Source of the DNA: DASQJL01 sp036380835
Lineage (GTDB): Bacteria; Eisenbacteria; RBG-16-71-46; SZUA-252
Assembly: GCA_036380835.1 (NCBI GenBank)
Contig: DASVDZ010000004.1
Location: 1 to 64,000, forward strand
DNA length: 64,000 nucleotides
Direction: 5' to 3'
A program made the position numbers and the translations under genes. The notes under the pieces were generated by a model. The model made no database searches. It was not told the DNA's origin and saw nothing but the letters and a program-made list of their open reading frames with translations. Positions 1 through 7,828 of the stretch are shown here, piece by piece (within the stretch, counting starts at the first letter, position 1; each line of letters starts with the position of its first letter).

Positions 1-1398
1 CCCCTCGAACACGAAGTCCTGGCCGAGGGGAACGTTGGCGGAGTGCGTGCCCACGGCGGCCTGATCCCAGATCAGCCGCACCGACTTGTCGAGCGGCTGC
101 ACGTAGACGACCGGGCTGGGCGGCGGCTCCGGAATGTCGAAGTTCAGGTCGAAGACGACCTGGGCCGCGGCGTCCTTGTTCTTGAGATCGGTGACGGAGG
201 CGATCCGGTCACCACCCTGTCCGATGATGATCGCGGTCACGACCTCCTGCGTGTCGCCCGGAGCCATCGTAAAAGGGCCCGACGAGAGCTGGAGCCGGCG
301 ATCCCCCGGGTTCGAGTCGAGCCAGTTGGTCGCCGTGCTGGGCTGCGACGGGTCGAGTCCCGACACCTGGAAATGGGTGACCGCGAGGGTCGTATCGTTC
401 AGGACGTGGATCGGGGACCCGTCCTTGTTGCGACCGCTCATGTAGTTGTAGGTCTCCACCTGGGATGAGGGGTCGGTCCCGTTCACGTACTTGTTGAACG
501 ACGTCATTCCGAGCGGGTTGCCCGCGACCGAGGGCCCCTTGAAGAAGTCGAATCCCACCGCGGGCGGCGTGCCCCCGTAGAGCTGGTCGTTGTTGGTCGC
601 GTTGTAGCAGTAGCCCAGACTCAGCGTCGTGTCGCAGCCGACGAGGTCGTCGCCGGCCCCGCCGAGGTCCGGATCGCTCCAGACCGAGACGAACGTCGAG
701 TCGAGCGTGTTCGAACCCTTGTTGATGATCCGCCACTTCACGAAGATGATGTTCCCGAGCGCGCCCGAGCGCGCGTACGCGAAGACCGACTGCTGTACTT
801 CGATGCCGAGCGGCTCCGTGCTGCCGGCTTCGTTGGTGTGCACGCCGGGGTCGGCATCGTTGAAGACGCTCCAGATCGTCGCGTCTCCGAGGAGCTGCGG
901 GTTCCCCACGCTGTCGACCGGGCCACCCTGCGAGAGGTAGTCCGCGAGATCGGTCCCGGAGAGCGGCGTCCCCCGGTCGAACCGGAAGTTCTTGAACGCC
1001 GGCTGGTCGGGCTGGAACGTGCCGCCGACCATCGGGCCCGGGGTGAACTCCTGCGAATACTCACCGACGGCGGCGCGGATGTTCGTGCCCGTCGAGTCCG
1101 TGACCTTGGCGCCGACCCAGAGGCCGGCCGCGAAGACGGCGGTCTTGGTGGTCCCGCGCGGGTAGATCAGTCCCGGGTTCCCCGTGGTCAGGTCGTAGGC
1201 CAGCGACCCGTGGTTCGTGACCACCATGTCGAGGTTGTTCACGTTCATCCGGTCGTTGTTGTCGATGATCTGCGCCGCGCGCCGCGCCTGGAAGGTGCGG
1301 TGGGAAGCGACGGCACCCACCCGCGGCGCGGCGAGGGCGTCGGGGGCGGCCAGCGCGATGACGAGCGCCGCCGCCCCGAGCCACTTCAGAGATTGCAT
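1..1398 (-). CDS. Secreted protein of unknown function, 3' end cut by window edge
   Basis: I translated this frame by hand: it is open from the ATG at 1398 to base 1, giving 466 residues with no stop, so the C-terminus lies outside the window. The start has a strong AAGGAGGG site about 8 bases upstream. Residues 1-23 look like a Sec signal peptide (MQSLKWLGAAALVIALAAPDA, then cleavage near ALA/AP). The body is rich in Asn, Thr and Gly, with a conserved-looking AAGLWVGAKV segment. Near residue 420 there is a Pro-rich linker, then VYVQPLDKSVRLIWD, which resembles the first strands of a fibronectin type III domain. It begins 34 bases after the TonB receptor stop and is probably co-transcribed with it. 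That suggests a surface or secreted partner, but the function is unknown. A C-terminal sorting domain, if present, would be beyond the edge. Confidence 0.85.
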   Translation of the reverse strand, partial: MQSLKWLGAAALVIALAAPDALAAPRVGAVASHRTFQARRAAQIIDNNDRMNVNNLDMVVTNHGSLAYDLTTGNPGLIYPRGTTKTAVFAAGLWVGAKVTDSTGTNIRAAVGEYSQEFTPGPMVGGTFQPDQPAFKNFRFDRGTPLSGTDLADYLSQGGPVDSVGNPQLLGDATIWSVFNDADPGVHTNEAGSTEPLGIEVQQSVFAYARSGALGNIIFVKWRIINKGSNTLDSTFVSVWSDPDLGGAGDDLVGCDTTLSLGYCYNATNNDQLYGGTPPAVGFDFFKGPSVAGNPLGMTSFNKYVNGTDPSSQVETYNYMSGRNKDGSPIHVLNDTTLAVTHFQVSGLDPSQPSTATNWLDSNPGDRRLQLSSGPFTMAPGDTQEVVTAIIIGQGGDRIASVTDLKNKDAAAQVVFDLNFDIPEPPPSPVVYVQPLDKSVRLIWDQAAVGTHSANVPLGQDFVFEG

Positions 1399-1432
1399 CC
1401 GTTGGGCCCTCCTTAGCCTCGGAATCGTCATG

Positions 1433-4405
1433 TCAGAAGCTCAGCCGGGCGCCGAACCGCACGAGGCGCGGGACGCCGTGGAACAAGGGGGTCTGCTCGG
1501 CCAGCTGATAGCGCTGGATGGCCCCCGCTTCGCCGTACTTACCCGAGTTGCCATCGATGAACGCCTGGCCGTCCGGGGTCTCCAGGAAGTTGGTCGTGAG
1601 CGCCGAGCCCGACGACGTGTAGACCGCGTTCACGTTGTCCCGGTTGAAGACGTTCAACACCCAGATGTAGGCCTCCAGGCTCTGGTGCCCCACGTTGAAC
1701 GTGCGGTTCAGCTTGGCGTCGACCTGGAAGTTCCACGGGCCGTAGCGGCTGTCGAGCGGGCCGATCGGCTCGTTCGTGACGGCGGCCAGCGTCACCTCGT
1801 TGTAGACCTTGGTCGGGGTGTAGGGCGTGCCGCTCGCGGCGTTCGCGATGATGTCGAGCCCCGTGTTCTCGAGGAAGTGCGTCGCGCCCCAGAGCGGCCC
1901 CTGTCCCTTGTCGTACCGGAAGTCGAAATTGAACGAGAGCTTGTGCCGCTGGTCGAACGCGAGCGGCGACGACATCTTCGGCGTCTCGGCCGCCGTCCAC
2001 GCGATGTTCCGCTGCGACTGCGAGAGCGATCCCGTGCCGTTCGCCCAGCTCAGGCTGTACGAGGCGTTGAACGAGACGAGCCCCGTCCGGCGCAGCGTGT
2101 ACGCCAGGTCGAACCCCTTGATCGTCGCGAAGTCCCGGTTCCGGTACGACGAGAACGAGTTCGGCGACGACGGGATGTTCGTGATCTCGACCAGGTCCTT
2201 CACGTCCTTGTAGTAGGCCGACGCGTCGATCCGCGACCGGTCGCTCGGCGTGTGCTGGATCCCCAGCTCGTACGCCGTCGTCTGTTCCGGCTTCAGGTTC
2301 GGGTTCCCGAACCCGACGAAGTAGCCGCCGGTCCGGATCTTGTGCTCGAGGAACGCGTAGCTGACGTACAGGTCTTGAAGGTTCGGCTGCTGGAAGAACT
2401 TCCCGTAGTTCACGTGGAGCAGCGTCTGGTCGCTGACCGGGAAGCCGACCCCGAGCCTCGGCGAGAGACGCCGGTAGACCTTCGAGCTCTGGAGATCGCT
2501 CGGCTGGAGCCGCGAGTCGTTCGTGGCATCGGGGTCGAGCGGAAGGGTCTCGCTCCGGAGGGCGTCGGTCGACGGCGTCAGGTAGTCGTACCGGAGCCCC
2601 GTGTTCAGCACCAGTCCCAGGCGCTCGTACTTGCTCTGGAGGTAGAGCGACGCGACCTTGGGGTGCTTCGGAACGTCGAGCGGGGAATCGTAGAGCCCGT
2701 TCTTGTTCTTGTCGGTGAACGGCTCCCCGACGTCGTAGCTCCCGTTTCCGTTCGTGTCGACGAACGTGTCGCCCTCGTTCAGCTCGTTGCCCAGGGCGTC
2801 GTACCCGTAGCGGTCCACGTCGCGGGTGTTGTCGGGCTGCCCGTCCGCGCCGTAGAGCTGCGTCGGGAAGTAGTGGTCGTAGTACCGGAGCGTGTGGCGC
2901 TGATAGTCGCCGCCGGCCTTGATCTGGAGCGACTTCGAGACCTGGTTCGCGTAGTTCATCGCGAACCCGTAGTACGAGGACTTCCGGTGGAGGAAGTCGT
3001 CGAAGACGTGCGCCCCGGTCGGGTCCGCGGCTCCGTAGAAGAAGAGGGCCTCGGATTGATCGTAGGACGGGTTTCCGTCGGGCCGCGCGTATCCGCGGAG
3101 GTTGTCGAAGTAGACGCCGTCGCCGCGCTCCCGCTCGGTCAGGAAGTAGTTGGCCTTGAGCTCGTAGTACGAGCGGTCGTTCAGGCTGTGGTTCCAGGTC
3201 GCGTAGACGGAGTTGTTCTTGTCCTCGTACCGCGGCGCGTGGGGCAGGTCGAACCGGTAGGAGTTCAGGTACTGCTGCCAGTCCTCCCGGTTGAGCGTGC
3301 CGCCGAGCTTGAGCGTCGCGAGCGGCGTCGGCTTGAACGTCAGCTTGCCGACCGAGGCCCAGGACGAGCTCGAGTTCGAGGGAAGGATCCCCTGCTCGAA
3401 GAAGTCGGTCGAGACGTCTCCCTGCGGCGCGTACGTGACCTTGTCGGTCTGGAAGCTCGGGCTCCGGTCGCGGTTGAACTTGCGCTCGCCGGAGAGGTAG
3501 AACGTCACCTTCTTGAAGTCGGGCGTCAGCGGCCCGCCCACCGACAGGGAGTAGACGTTGTTGTCCCGCCGCGGAGACTTGAGCCAGGTGCCCGACAGGT
3601 TGTCGGTCACGCCCTCGGCCGAGCCGAAGTACCTGTCCCCGCCCTCCCGCGTCACGACGTTGATGACGCCCGAATTGATGCGGCCGTACTCGGCGTTGAA
3701 GCCGCCCGACTGCACGACGATCTCGTCGATCGCGTCGCTGTTGATGGCGGTGGTCGAGAAGCCGGTCAGCGGATCCTGCTGCGAGAATCCATCCACGTAG
3801 TAGGCGACCTCGTTCGGCCGCCCGCCGCGAATGATCAGCGTGCTCCCGTTCTGGGCCTCGTTGCCGTTCAACTGCGGGCTGTCGAGGCGAGCCTTGAAGT
3901 TCACGACCCCCGACTGCTGGGCCACGGCCTCCTGGTAGCCACGGAGCGGCTGGTTCTGGATGTCGCTGCCGTTGATGAATTTGGTCGACCCGGTCACGTC
4001 CTTCTGGATCAGCGGCCGCTCGGCCTTGACGACGACCTCGGGGACGTTGGTGAGGACGGTCGACTCGATGCTCCAGTCGAGCTTCGTGACGAAGTCCTGG
4101 ATCACCTGGACCTGTTCGCGCGCCTGCGGGATGTACCCGAGGAGCGCGACCCGGACGGTGTACGTCCCCGCCGGGATGTTGAGGATGAAATAGTTGCCCT
4201 GCGGATCCGTCACCGCGCCGCGCTTCAGCTCGGGGATGGAGACGCTGGCGAGCGCGACGGCTTCCCCGGTCTTGGAGTCACGAACGCTGCCCGAGATCTG
4301 CCCCGTCGTCCCCGCCCATGCGGTCTGCGCGGTCAGACAAACAAAAAAGGCGCACGCCACGAGAGTGACGCCGCCTACGAACCGCCGCGTGCGAGTTCGC
4401 ACCAT
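1433..4405 (-). CDS. TonB-dependent receptor with CarboxypepD_reg-like N-terminal domain
   Basis: The 990-residue protein starts at an ATG preceded by a near-perfect AAGGGAGGAG site (4410-4419); the frame stays open further upstream but lacks comparable starts. A signal peptide (about residues 1-31) is followed by a beta-sandwich regulatory domain (about 33-110, with SGSVRDSKTGEAV and GNYFILNIPAGTYTV). Next comes a TonB plug (about 120-260, including LIIRGGRPNEVAYYVDGF) and a long beta-barrel ending in Phe (RFGARLSF), the usual outer-membrane assembly signal. Around residues 543-572 there are two Asp/Asn-rich loops (DTNGNGSYD and DKNKNGLYD) resembling EF-hand or dockerin calcium loops. It would import an unidentified substrate across the outer membrane using TonB energy. 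The promoter is at 4663-4692, and the secreted protein at 1-1398 follows in the same transcript. Confidence 0.93.
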   Translation of the reverse strand: MVRTRTRRFVGGVTLVACAFFVCLTAQTAWAGTTGQISGSVRDSKTGEAVALASVSIPELKRGAVTDPQGNYFILNIPAGTYTVRVALLGYIPQAREQVQVIQDFVTKLDWSIESTVLTNVPEVVVKAERPLIQKDVTGSTKFINGSDIQNQPLRGYQEAVAQQSGVVNFKARLDSPQLNGNEAQNGSTLIIRGGRPNEVAYYVDGFSQQDPLTGFSTTAINSDAIDEIVVQSGGFNAEYGRINSGVINVVTREGGDRYFGSAEGVTDNLSGTWLKSPRRDNNVYSLSVGGPLTPDFKKVTFYLSGERKFNRDRSPSFQTDKVTYAPQGDVSTDFFEQGILPSNSSSSWASVGKLTFKPTPLATLKLGGTLNREDWQQYLNSYRFDLPHAPRYEDKNNSVYATWNHSLNDRSYYELKANYFLTERERGDGVYFDNLRGYARPDGNPSYDQSEALFFYGAADPTGAHVFDDFLHRKSSYYGFAMNYANQVSKSLQIKAGGDYQRHTLRYYDHYFPTQLYGADGQPDNTRDVDRYGYDALGNELNEGDTFVDTNGNGSYDVGEPFTDKNKNGLYDSPLDVPKHPKVASLYLQSKYERLGLVLNTGLRYDYLTPSTDALRSETLPLDPDATNDSRLQPSDLQSSKVYRRLSPRLGVGFPVSDQTLLHVNYGKFFQQPNLQDLYVSYAFLEHKIRTGGYFVGFGNPNLKPEQTTAYELGIQHTPSDRSRIDASAYYKDVKDLVEITNIPSSPNSFSSYRNRDFATIKGFDLAYTLRRTGLVSFNASYSLSWANGTGSLSQSQRNIAWTAAETPKMSSPLAFDQRHKLSFNFDFRYDKGQGPLWGATHFLENTGLDIIANAASGTPYTPTKVYNEVTLAAVTNEPIGPLDSRYGPWNFQVDAKLNRTFNVGHQSLEAYIWVLNVFNRDNVNAVYTSSGSALTTNFLETPDGQAFIDGNSGKYGEAGAIQRYQLAEQTPLFHGVPRLVRFGARLSF

Positions 4406-4660
4406 GATTCTCCTCCCTTGACCTTCCGTGGAAAACGCCATGCGGGGGTCGATCGCTCCCTCCCTGGTCCCCACTACCCGAGCCCACGTCCGGCGGGCAT
4501 CGTCGCCCCACCGAGGAATCCATTCGCCCTTACCTGGGCCCCTCATCGGCATTGGTCCACTCGAACCGGCTGTTTTTCTTGGGCTATCCCTCCGGTTGGT
4601 TCGATGCAGATAGGCGCCGCGACGCCACGTCGGATTGGGCCGCAACACCTTGCGTCCCTT
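4406..4660 (-). other. Long 5' leader of the TonB receptor gene with inverted repeat
   Basis: About 250 bases separate the predicted transcription start from the receptor ATG and contain no convincing gene. The region has an inverted repeat at 4561-4567 / 4598-4604 (TCGAACC / GGTTCGA). The enclosed loop carries a small GGG-AUAG-CCC hairpin followed by an A-rich run. I could not match it to a known riboswitch: there is no cobalamin B12 box and no TPP or FMN core. The function, if any, is unknown. Confidence 0.4.
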
Positions 4661-4662
4661 CC

Positions 4663-4692
4663 ACACTAGGAATCCCGGACGACGCCTGTCAA
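4663..4692 (-). promoter_or_regulatory. Sigma70-type promoter of the TonB receptor
   Basis: On the minus strand TTGACA (4692-4687) is followed by an 18-base spacer and TAGTGT (4668-4663). The -35 box is perfect and the -10 keeps the key TA...T. The same architecture, with the same spacer, occurs upstream of the neighbouring outer-membrane protein gene, which supports both calls. Confidence 0.7.
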
Positions 4693-4705
4693 TCGTTTTC
4701 GTAAC

Positions 4706-4738
4706 GAAAAAGCCCCCCGGCGTCGCCGCCGGGGGGCC
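4706..4738 (-). terminator. Rho-independent terminator of the outer-membrane protein gene
   Basis: An 11-bp GC-only stem (4712-4722 pairing with 4727-4737) closes a 4-base loop. On the minus strand it is followed directly by TTTTT (4711-4707). It lies 44 bases past the stop of the gene at 4782-6098 and just upstream of the receptor promoter, so it insulates the two transcription units. Confidence 0.92.
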
Positions 4739-4781
4739 TCGCGCTTCCCGGGGCCGAGGCCCCGGTCGACCGATTCGACTC

Positions 4782-6098
4782 CTAGAAGTGGTACGTCGCC
4801 GAGACGCGATTGAACGGAGCGCGCTCGTTCCCCGACATGATCCAGCCGCCCGTGAGCGGGAACTGGTCGTTGATCACCATGTCGATGTCGAGGTTGTTCC
4901 AGCGGATGCCCGAGCCGATGCTCATGTTGAACTCGGACGTGCGGGACTTGATCGCCTCCGTGTTGCTCGTCGCCGCGAAGTCGGAGAAGTCGGACTTGAA
5001 CATCATGTGGCCGCGGCTCGCGCCGATGCGGAGCTTGAGCCACTTGGTCGCGTCCGTCTCGATCGCCGCGAAGACCAGCGGAACGGCCGTCGTCTTCTCC
5101 TCGAACGTCTTCGTGACGCCCGGGGCGGGGGCGCCGCCGTTGTTGTCGGTCCGCTCGTAGCTGTGCTTGGCCTGCGACACGACCACGCCCCAGAGGAGCA
5201 GGTTGTTGTCGTTCACGCGCATGTTGTCCGAGAGCCCCGCACCGTAGTTCTTGTACGTCTCGTCGGCGCTGACGGCTGACGCGGTCACGCCGGTGACCTC
5301 CCACGAGAGATCGTCGTTGACGTACCACGCCGCCGGGTACCAGGTGTGCGTGCCGCCGCGGTGCATGATGGCGCGCGCGCCGACCGCGTAGGAAGCGTTG
5401 CCGCCGTCTTCCCACTTCTCGCCGGGAGCCGGCGTCTCGGAGCGGTTCAGCGTGTAGCGCCGGTAGCTGACGACGCCCTCGAGGCGGTCGTCGTTCTTCA
5501 TGTGGAGCGCGATCGACGGGCTGATGCCCCACGTGTTGATCTCGATGCCCGAACCCACGATGAGGTCTTCGCCGAAGAAGCCGCCGAACGGATACGGATC
5601 GAACGAGAACGCGTCGATACCGCGCGCCTTGAAGCCGCTCGGGGCGTTGTTCGACTCTTCCCAGTACGAGTTCGTGATGTCCAACCGGACCGCGAAATCG
5701 AAGTTCGCGAAGCCCTTGCCCCAGATCGCGTCGAGCTGCTCGTTGTTCAGGTTGCTCGAGGCCGTCGTGGCGTTGAGCGCCGACTGCTTCATCTGGAACG
5801 CGATCACGCCGAGGCGCGGGAAGTTGCGGATGACGGTGTAGCTCCGGTTCCCGAACGACGCGGGATTGACGGTGCCGTCGGGGTCGTTCTGGCCGAGCTC
5901 GGCGAGAACCAGGTTGTTCTGGCGCACGACCGACGTCGGGTAGTAGTAGATGTTCGCGTAGTCGTCGGTGAACTGGCTCGTGAGAGGCGAGGACAAGCCC
6001 ATGCCCTCCACGCGCGAAAGCGAAGCCTGGCTCGATCCCGCCGTGAGGGCGAGAAGGGCCACGCCACTGAGCACCACAATCAGCTTGCGCTGAAACAT
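4782..6098 (-). CDS. Outer-membrane beta-barrel-type protein
   Basis: The 438-residue protein starts at the ATG at 6098, which has an ideal AAGGAGGT site 8 bases upstream. Residues 1-26 are a clear signal peptide (MFQRKLIVVLSGVALLALTA, ending near SSQA). The mature part alternates aromatic and polar residues in strand-like stretches, and the protein ends in Phe (VSATYHF), as barrels inserted by BamA do. Motifs such as ANIYYYPTSV near the mature N-terminus resemble the FadL or PorV/OmpP1-like opening of proteins seen in FCB-group genomes, but I cannot assign a family with confidence. It is a stand-alone unit with its own promoter (6338-6367) and terminator (4706-4738), suggesting high expression. 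The substrate or role is unknown. Confidence 0.8.
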   Translation of the reverse strand: MFQRKLIVVLSGVALLALTAGSSQASLSRVEGMGLSSPLTSQFTDDYANIYYYPTSVVRQNNLVLAELGQNDPDGTVNPASFGNRSYTVIRNFPRLGVIAFQMKQSALNATTASSNLNNEQLDAIWGKGFANFDFAVRLDITNSYWEESNNAPSGFKARGIDAFSFDPYPFGGFFGEDLIVGSGIEINTWGISPSIALHMKNDDRLEGVVSYRRYTLNRSETPAPGEKWEDGGNASYAVGARAIMHRGGTHTWYPAAWYVNDDLSWEVTGVTASAVSADETYKNYGAGLSDNMRVNDNNLLLWGVVVSQAKHSYERTDNNGGAPAPGVTKTFEEKTTAVPLVFAAIETDATKWLKLRIGASRGHMMFKSDFSDFAATSNTEAIKSRTSEFNMSIGSGIRWNNLDIDMVINDQFPLTGGWIMSGNERAPFNRVSATYHF

Positions 6099-6330
6099 CT
6101 GAATCCACCTCCTTGGTTTTTGACCCCGGACTATCCGAGGTCCCCGAGCCCGGACCGTGCACACTTCATGGTCGGTCGATCGATCCGGGGAGATCCGAGA
6201 GAGCAGTTCCTGCTCGTTGGACCTTCGCTCGCCACCCCCTTTCCGTTGCCATGATCCCGATGCGCGATCGCAGAAGCGACTGCGCTCCACCCACTTCGCT
6301 GGGAGACGCCCTCAGAGGCCGTTCAAAATC
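6099..6330 (-). other. Structured 5' leader of the outer-membrane protein gene
   Basis: The leader is about 230 bases. Its last part contains a 9-bp hairpin (6122-6130 pairing with 6134-6142; stem GACCUCGGA / UCCGGGGUC with loop UAG). It ends 10 bases before the AAGGAGG ribosome-binding site, with an AAAAA between. It is followed by A, not U, so it is not a terminator on this strand. A stable hairpin just upstream of an outer-membrane protein start could protect the mRNA, as in the ompA leader; that role is inference. I see no gene in this stretch. Confidence 0.55.
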
Positions 6331-6337
6331 CGGCGGC

Positions 6338-6367
6338 ACGTTAGGGTCCCCCCGGGAGCGGTGTCAA
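6338..6367 (-). promoter_or_regulatory. Sigma70-type promoter of the outer-membrane protein gene
   Basis: On the minus strand TTGACA (6367-6362), an 18-base spacer and TAACGT (6343-6338). It lies between the GWxTD gene stop and the 230-base leader. It is the same layout as the promoter at 4663-4692. Confidence 0.7.
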
Positions 6368-6436
6368 ACGTTTTATTCGCCGGAATCGTCTAAGTGGCCG
6401 TATTACAGCTTGTTGTGGGGCTGGAGCGGGGCTGGG

Positions 6437-7828
6437 TCAGGGAGCGCGGTTGATGTCGAGTTCGTAACGTCCGAACCCGTCCTTGTCCACGAAGACGAAG
6501 GTCTTTCGCTCGCGGTAGTAATACCAGATCTCCTCCGGGGGCCGGTCGAAGTTGAATGGATTGCGCACGACCTCGTCGGGCTTCCCGTGGACGATGTAGA
6601 TGCGGCCCATGTCGGTCTTCCACCCGGCGGTCCCGACCGCAAAGTGCTGATTCGCATAGAGGACACGCTGATAGAACTCGTCCATGGCCTCGTTCTGGGG
6701 CGTCTCCGGCGTCGGGTCGCGGCGCTTCCAGAAGGCCTCCCAGAAGGACCGCCGGTCCTCCTCGGTCTTGAGCCCCGACATGGCGTCAATCTCGTCCTGG
6801 CTCGCGATATAGCGGAGGACGTCGATGGATCCGCGGGGGTCGGCGAGAATCGAGGCGATGGAGGGCGCCACGTCGAAGGAGCGCTCCCTCGTGACCGGGG
6901 TCGCTTTCTTGTTCCCCTTCCCCTCCGGCGCCGGACGCGACAGCTCGACCACGAACCGGTAGGAGCCCGGGGCGAGGGTCCCCAGAGCGGGCCGGAGGAG
7001 GAACGGGGTCCGCCCGCCCTGACGGGTTATCACCGTGTCCGCATGGAAGACCCGGTCCTGCAACTCGTTCAGCACGCGGTACTCGATGCGGTAGGTGGGG
7101 CCCCTCTCGGACTCGGGCCGGGTGTCGACGATCTCCCCGAACGCCTCGAAGGCGGCCACGTTGTCGGCGTACCGGCGCGACGGATTCGGGTCGAGCGCCG
7201 CCCGGAGGTTCGAGGGGTCGACCGGGCCGGCTTTCGCGGTGCCGAGCGAGAGGTCGCTGAACCAGAGGCGGGCGTCCGACGCCGCCGGGACCTCGACGGA
7301 GAGCACGGTCCCCGATTCGCGCTCGGCGACCAGGTCGCGAAGCGTCACGTCCACGTCGTACTTCCCGGGAGGGGCCGTGAGGGACACGTGATCGACGACG
7401 TCGTCGCCGCGGCTCCGCGTCTCGGCGTACGTCGCGACGTGGAGCTCGCGCTGGAAGACGTCGCCGGCCGCCTGCAGGCCCCCCTTCGCGCGGCGAAACA
7501 CGATCCGGATCTCGTAGGCCGCGCGGTACCCGCCCTCGCCGCGCTGGAAGAGCAGCTCCCACCGCGCCAGCCGGTAGTCGAGCCGCACCTCCGGCGCCCC
7601 CTGATCCCCCGGCTCGATCGATGCGTCCACGGAGAAGCGCGGCCTCCCCTGGCTCGTTCCGGGGACCGGAGCGTCGGGCTGGCTCGGCGGGCTCGGATTG
7701 GGGTATTGCGCACGGGCGGGCATGGCGAGGATCGCCGCGAGGAGCCCGGCCGCGATCGGTGCGACGGCGCGCCGGAGGCGGCGGCCGCTTTCGCCCCGGC
7801 TAATGGAGAAGCGTGAGTGCGCGCGCAT
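6437..7828 (-). CDS. GWxTD domain-containing exported protein
   Basis: The 463-residue protein has an Arg-rich N-region and hydrophobic core (APIAAGLLAAILAMPARA), so it is probably exported with cleavage near residue 41. The family signature lies at about residues 397-417: GWKTDMGRIYIVHGKPDEV, preceded by a helical WEAFWKRRDPTP segment, as in other GWxTD proteins. The middle (about 60-300) has beta-sandwich-like repeats. The family is common in Bacteroidota, Gemmatimonadota and Eisenbacteria-like genomes and has no established biochemical role. The start at 7828 lies 29 bases inside the end of the upstream LVIVD gene, so translation is probably coupled. A GGAGCAGG stretch upstream is the only ribosome-site candidate. 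Confidence 0.85.
   Translation of the reverse strand: MRAHSRFSISRGESGRRLRRAVAPIAAGLLAAILAMPARAQYPNPSPPSQPDAPVPGTSQGRPRFSVDASIEPGDQGAPEVRLDYRLARWELLFQRGEGGYRAAYEIRIVFRRAKGGLQAAGDVFQRELHVATYAETRSRGDDVVDHVSLTAPPGKYDVDVTLRDLVAERESGTVLSVEVPAASDARLWFSDLSLGTAKAGPVDPSNLRAALDPNPSRRYADNVAAFEAFGEIVDTRPESERGPTYRIEYRVLNELQDRVFHADTVITRQGGRTPFLLRPALGTLAPGSYRFVVELSRPAPEGKGNKKATPVTRERSFDVAPSIASILADPRGSIDVLRYIASQDEIDAMSGLKTEEDRRSFWEAFWKRRDPTPETPQNEAMDEFYQRVLYANQHFAVGTAGWKTDMGRIYIVHGKPDEVVRNPFNFDRPPEEIWYYYRERKTFVFVDKDGFGRYELDINRAP

Noticed and set aside
209..1384. Three medium-length minus-strand frames inside the left-edge gene.
   Set aside because: They are out of frame with the edge-spanning secreted protein, which has a signal peptide, a strong ribosome site and is open over the full 1398 bases.
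4406..4660. A riboswitch (especially cobalamin) in the TonB receptor leader.
   Set aside because: No B12-box-like conserved core or other class-specific motif could be found; only simple inverted repeats are visible.
1217..4669. A 1150-codon open frame on the plus strand opposite the TonB receptor, and similar long antisense frames at 16997-21367, 28152-32228 and 33283-35562.
   Set aside because: They are Arg/Val/Pro-rich with no domains, signals or ribosome sites. They mirror well-supported genes in high-GC DNA where stops are rare.
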